From positions 1 to 64,000 of the forward strand of contig NZ_DASWPE010000197.1 in the NCBI RefSeq assembly GCF_036404135.1: 64,000 nucleotides of DNA, written 5' to 3'. The first letter of the stretch is position 1, and each line of letters begins with the position of its first letter. The notes beneath the pieces were generated by a model. It had not been told where the DNA came from, ran no database searches, and saw only the letters and a program-made list of their open reading frames with translations. The DNA comes from Rhodopseudomonas_A sp036404135 (GTDB lineage Bacteria; Pseudomonadota; Alphaproteobacteria; Rhizobiales; Xanthobacteraceae). Both the position numbers and the translations under genes were made by a program. Positions 61,591 through 64,000 of the stretch are shown here, piece by piece.

Positions 61591-62250
61591 GTGACCAGGA
61601 TCAATCAGCACAGTCTGCTGCTCGCCATCGGGCTCGGCGCCGTCGCGCTGCCCGCGGCCGCGCAGGCGCAATGGTGGTCACGCGCTCCGGCGGATTTCGA
61701 AGATTGCGCCGAGCGCGCTGAAAACACCGGCGCCAGCAAGGAAGCCCGCGCCGAACTCATCACCCAATGCGACGCGAAGTTCGCCGGGCGGCGTAAGCCC
61801 GGCGGCGGCTACACCTATTACGACTTCATGCAGGACAAGCACTTCGACATCGCCGGGCCGAACCCGACCGCCGAAGAGCAGCGCCAGTTCGACCAGCACT
61901 ACACCGCCTTCCTCGACGAGCAACGCCGCAGCATCATCGCCGCGGCGTTCGCGCAGAAGCAGCGCGAATTGACCGAGGCCAAGCCGGGCGGGCCGCCGCC
62001 CGCGCCGAGCGCGCCATCGCTCAAGGCGCAAGGAGACAAGGCCGCCACCGCGTCCGCCAAGCCGGCATCCGACCGGGCAAAGCCGGTGCCGCGCTTGGCC
62101 GCGAGCCGCGCCGCGCCCGCCTCCCGGGCTCGGCCCAACGCCTGCCAGGATGACGCGCTGTCCTGCGGCTGGTCGCGGCTTGCCACCGGGGTCTCCAGCC
62201 TGAAGAAGTCGCTGTTCGGCGCGCCGCCGAACAAGACCAAACGCAGCTAG
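61591..62250 (+). CDS. Secreted hypothetical protein, Ala/Pro-rich
   Basis: A protein of 219 residues from a GTG with GGAG five bases upstream. The signal peptide is LLLAIGLGAVALPAAAQAQW. The mature N-terminal half has two cysteines (FEDCAERAEN, ITQCDAKFAG) and the segment GGGYTYYDFMQDKHFDIAGP, conserved-looking in Bradyrhizobium-group secreted proteins. The C-terminal half is low-complexity (KPGGPPPAPSAPSLKAQGDK ... RAKPVPRLAASR) and ends in ACQDDALSCGWSRLA with two more cysteines. Unknown function, probably periplasmic. Confidence 0.7.
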   Translation: MTRINQHSLLLAIGLGAVALPAAAQAQWWSRAPADFEDCAERAENTGASKEARAELITQCDAKFAGRRKPGGGYTYYDFMQDKHFDIAGPNPTAEEQRQFDQHYTAFLDEQRRSIIAAAFAQKQRELTEAKPGGPPPAPSAPSLKAQGDKAATASAKPASDRAKPVPRLAASRAAPASRARPNACQDDALSCGWSRLATGVSSLKKSLFGAPPNKTKRS

Positions 62251-62352
62251 AGCTATTCCGGTTCTGACCTATCAGAACCGGAATAGCTCTAGATTCTTGT
62301 TCTGACGCGTTTTCTTCACGCGAACCGGCATCCACTTCGCTGGAAAACGCTC
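62248..62352. repeat. Dispersed intergenic repeat, copy 3
   Basis: The perfect hairpin ctagagctattccggttctg / cagaaccggaatagctctag flanks a short loop and is followed by ctgacgcgttttcttcacgc and ccacttcgctggaaaacgct. It is the best-preserved member of the family in this window. It starts at the stop codon of the preceding gene. Confidence 0.88.
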
Positions 62353-62359
62353 TAACCGC

Positions 62360-62635
62360 TCAGCGGTCGGCGCGGCCGATCACCGCCATCAGTTCGAGGA
62401 TCTTCTGGCGCTGGTCGGCCTTGTCGCCGCTGGCGATGGCGTGCTCGACGCAATGCGAGACGTGATCCTTCAAAATCTCTTCCTCGAGCCTTCGCAACGC
62501 CGCGCGCACCGCCGAGATCTGGGTGACGATGTCGATGCAGTAGCGATCGTCGTCGACCATCTTCGCCAGCCCGCGGACCTGCCCCTCGATCCGGCTGAGG
62601 CGTTTCCGGCATGATGTCTTGATGTCCTTGCGCAT
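62360..62635 (-). CDS. csoR: CsoR-type copper-sensing repressor
   Basis: A protein of 91 residues forming the CsoR/RcnR four-helix fold: RLSRIEGQVRGLAKMVDDDR, YCIDIVTQISAVRAALRRLE and HVSHCVEHAIASGDKADQRQ. The copper ligands Cys33, His58 and Cys62 keep the spacing of Mycobacterium CsoR (36-61-65), which argues for Cu(I) rather than formaldehyde or sulfur sensing. The start is taken at MRKDIKTSCRKRL; the upstream extension would cover the operator. Divergent from the P-type ATPase with a 48-bp gap that contains the operator palindrome. Confidence 0.93.
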   Translation of the reverse strand: MRKDIKTSCRKRLSRIEGQVRGLAKMVDDDRYCIDIVTQISAVRAALRRLEEEILKDHVSHCVEHAIASGDKADQRQKILELMAVIGRADR

Positions 62636-62642
62636 CGCGTCT

Positions 62643-62663
62643 ATATACCCCTGCAGGGTATAT
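62643..62663. promoter_or_regulatory. CsoR operator palindrome
   Basis: A perfect 21-bp palindrome with half-sites ATATACCC and GGGTATAT around a CTGCA centre. TACCC-type GC-rich half-sites flanked by AT are bound by CsoR proteins. It lies between the divergent repressor and ATPase genes and can silence both. Confidence 0.85.
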
Positions 62664-62683
62664 GTTGCAAGGACGGGACGGCG

Positions 62684-64000
62684 ATGACCAAAGCGGACGA
62701 CGGCGCGATCGAACAGGGCCGCAGTTGTTGCGGCGGCAAGGTTGGAGCCGAAGAAACCGCCGGCGAGGCGCATCCGCCCGCCCCGGCGTCACGGCCGGAC
62801 CTCGTTCAACTCACCGACCTCACGCAACAGCATCGCGACACGCCGGCCAAAGCGATCGATCCGGTGTGCGGCATGAGGGTAGACACCAGCATCGGCAAGC
62901 CGACGTTCGACTATCACGGCACCACCTATCATTTCTGCTGCAACGGCTGCCGCGGCAAATTCGCCGCCGATCCGGAGAGCTATCTCGCCAAGCAGCGCGA
63001 CGCCGCCGGCGCCGCGGCTTCGTCCTGCTGCGGCGGCGCGCATGACCATGCCGGCCACGATCACGCCGGCCACGATCACGCGCAGCATGCCGCGCCGGTT
63101 GCCGCTCAGGCGATCGATCCGGTGTGCGGCATGAGTGTCGACACCAGCATCGGCAAGCCGACGTTCGACTATCAAGGCACCACCTATCACTTCTGCTGCA
63201 ACGGCTGCCGCACCAAATTCGCCGCCGATCCGGAGAGCTATCTGGCGAAGCAACACGACGCGAAAACCGCCGCGGCTTCGTCCTGCTGCGGCGAATCGCA
63301 TGATCATGCCGGCCATCATCACGCCGGCCACGATCACGCGCAGCATGCCGCGCCGGTTGCCGCTCAGGCGATCGATCCGGTGTGCGGCATGAGCGTCGAT
63401 CCGGCAACCAGCCAGCACCGCTTCGAGTACCAAGGCACAACCTATCATTTCTGCGCTGCCAATTGCCGCGGCAAATTCGCCGCCGATCCGGAGAGCTATC
63501 TCGACAAGACCAAAGCCAAGCCGCAGCCCGCGGTGCCGGAAGGCACCATCTACACCTGCCCGATGGATCCGCAGATCCGCCAGGTCGGCCCGGGCAGTTG
63601 CCCGATCTGCGGCATGGCGCTGGAGCCCGAACTGGTTTCGCTCGACGCCGCGCCGAACGCCGAACTCGTCGACATGACGCGGCGGTTCTGGATTGGCCTC
63701 GCGCTTTCGCTGCCGGTGGTGGTGCTGGAGATGGGCGGCCATCTCGCCGGCGCGCATCATTGGGTCGATGCGACGCTGTCGAACTGGATTCAGTTCGCGC
63801 TGGCGACGCCGGTGGTGGTGTGGGCCGGCTGGCCGTTCTTCGTGCGCGGCGTGCAGTCGCTGATCACCCGCAACCTCAACATGTTCACGCTGGTCGCAAT
63901 GGGCACCGGCGTGGCCTATCTCTACAGCCTCGCCGGCACGCTGGCGCCGCAGGCGTTTCCGCAGGCGTTCCGCAGCCATGGTGGCGCGGTGCCGGTGTAT
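62684..64000 (+). CDS. copA: Copper-type P1B ATPase with three tandem YHS domains (partial)
   Basis: The ATG opens a frame that stays open to the window edge (439 codons). After a Cys-containing head (GRSCCGGKVG) come three YHS metal-binding domains, each with AIDPVCGM and YHFCxxxCRxKFAADPESYL. The first two are followed by linkers rich in His (DHAGHDHAGHDHAQH) and CC pairs. A heavy-metal-binding domain follows (TIYTCPMDPQIRQVGPGSCP, ICGMALEPE), then the first membrane helices (FWIGLALSLPVVVLEMGGHL ... NLNMFTLVAMGTGVAYLYS). The order fits CopA-like Cu(I) exporters. The catalytic DKTG and the CPC site lie beyond the edge. Controlled by the adjacent CsoR. Confidence 0.9.
   Translation, partial: MTKADDGAIEQGRSCCGGKVGAEETAGEAHPPAPASRPDLVQLTDLTQQHRDTPAKAIDPVCGMRVDTSIGKPTFDYHGTTYHFCCNGCRGKFAADPESYLAKQRDAAGAAASSCCGGAHDHAGHDHAGHDHAQHAAPVAAQAIDPVCGMSVDTSIGKPTFDYQGTTYHFCCNGCRTKFAADPESYLAKQHDAKTAAASSCCGESHDHAGHHHAGHDHAQHAAPVAAQAIDPVCGMSVDPATSQHRFEYQGTTYHFCAANCRGKFAADPESYLDKTKAKPQPAVPEGTIYTCPMDPQIRQVGPGSCPICGMALEPELVSLDAAPNAELVDMTRRFWIGLALSLPVVVLEMGGHLAGAHHWVDATLSNWIQFALATPVVVWAGWPFFVRGVQSLITRNLNMFTLVAMGTGVAYLYSLAGTLAPQAFPQAFRSHGGAVPVY
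62851..63505 (+). repeat. Three in-gene tandem copies of a ~257-bp unit
   Basis: Units begin at about 62851, 63108 and 63366, each with gcgatcgatccggtgtgcgg. Units 1 and 2 are nearly identical at DNA level, including the His-rich linker; unit 3 is more diverged (CAANC instead of CCNGC). This points to recent internal duplication. Confidence 0.85.

Overview
The window is GC-rich alphaproteobacterial DNA. The best fit is a purple non-sulfur phototroph of the Rhodopseudomonas/Bradyrhizobium group (Nitrobacteraceae). The evidence is an anaerobic bacteriochlorophyll cluster bchE-bchJ-hemN behind an FNR/FixK-type box, a short FliN, three tandem chemoreceptors, a lysine-rich H1-like protein, and dispersed intergenic repeats of the kind common in that family. 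The assignment is inferred from gene content, not from a search.

Bases 1 to about 14,450 form an accessory island. It opens with a frameshifted trbB start (conjugation ATPase). A LysR regulator follows, divergent from an SDR oxidoreductase, a SnoaL-like protein, a RutE-like nitroreductase pseudogene and a methyltransferase. Then come a decayed IS1595-type transposase and a gene-poor stretch. The core of the island is a Tn7-like transposition operon, tnsA-tnsB-tnsC-tniQ (6350-12059), whose tniQ carries one in-frame TAA. Beside it, on the other strand and visibly AT-richer, is a NACHT-type STAND NTPase (12422-14332). It resembles bacterial NLR-like anti-phage proteins and is the best candidate for an undescribed system here. 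I see no CRISPR array or cas gene.

From about 14.45 to 25 kb the chromosome resumes with REP-like and palindromic repeats, small secreted or membrane proteins and an RND efflux pair. Next to the pump is an ArsR regulator with the cysteine spacing of BigR/SqrR persulfide sensors, facing a DUF2892 protein and a rhodanese. Two further rhodanese genes are broken. A degenerate tyrosine recombinase sits next to tRNA-Leu(GAG) and is fused to a truncated NifX-like fragment, which marks an old integration site.

From 25 to 48 kb the genes are mostly housekeeping: fliN, lipB, acylphosphatase, a PEP-mutase/isocitrate-lyase family enzyme, a biotin-dependent carboxylase alpha subunit, a phosphodiesterase, photolyase, the H1-like protein, EamA, PhzF, a GGDEF protein, tRNA-Arg, a Crp-family regulator and three chemoreceptors. 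They are interrupted at 31.5-32.95 kb by a relic island with perfect 21-bp inverted ends and 16-bp flanking direct repeats, which contains IS66 debris.

From 48 to 64 kb lie a receiver protein, acetate kinase with phosphoketolase, a BON protein behind two perfect TTGAT-N4-ATCAA boxes, a kinase-UspA fusion with a phosphoesterase, the bchE-bchJ-hemN cluster, and a CsoR repressor facing a Cu-type P-ATPase with three tandem YHS domains that runs off the right edge. Several of these units look wired to low oxygen, with FNR/FixK-like sites upstream of bchE, the BON gene and the phosphoesterase-kinase pair.
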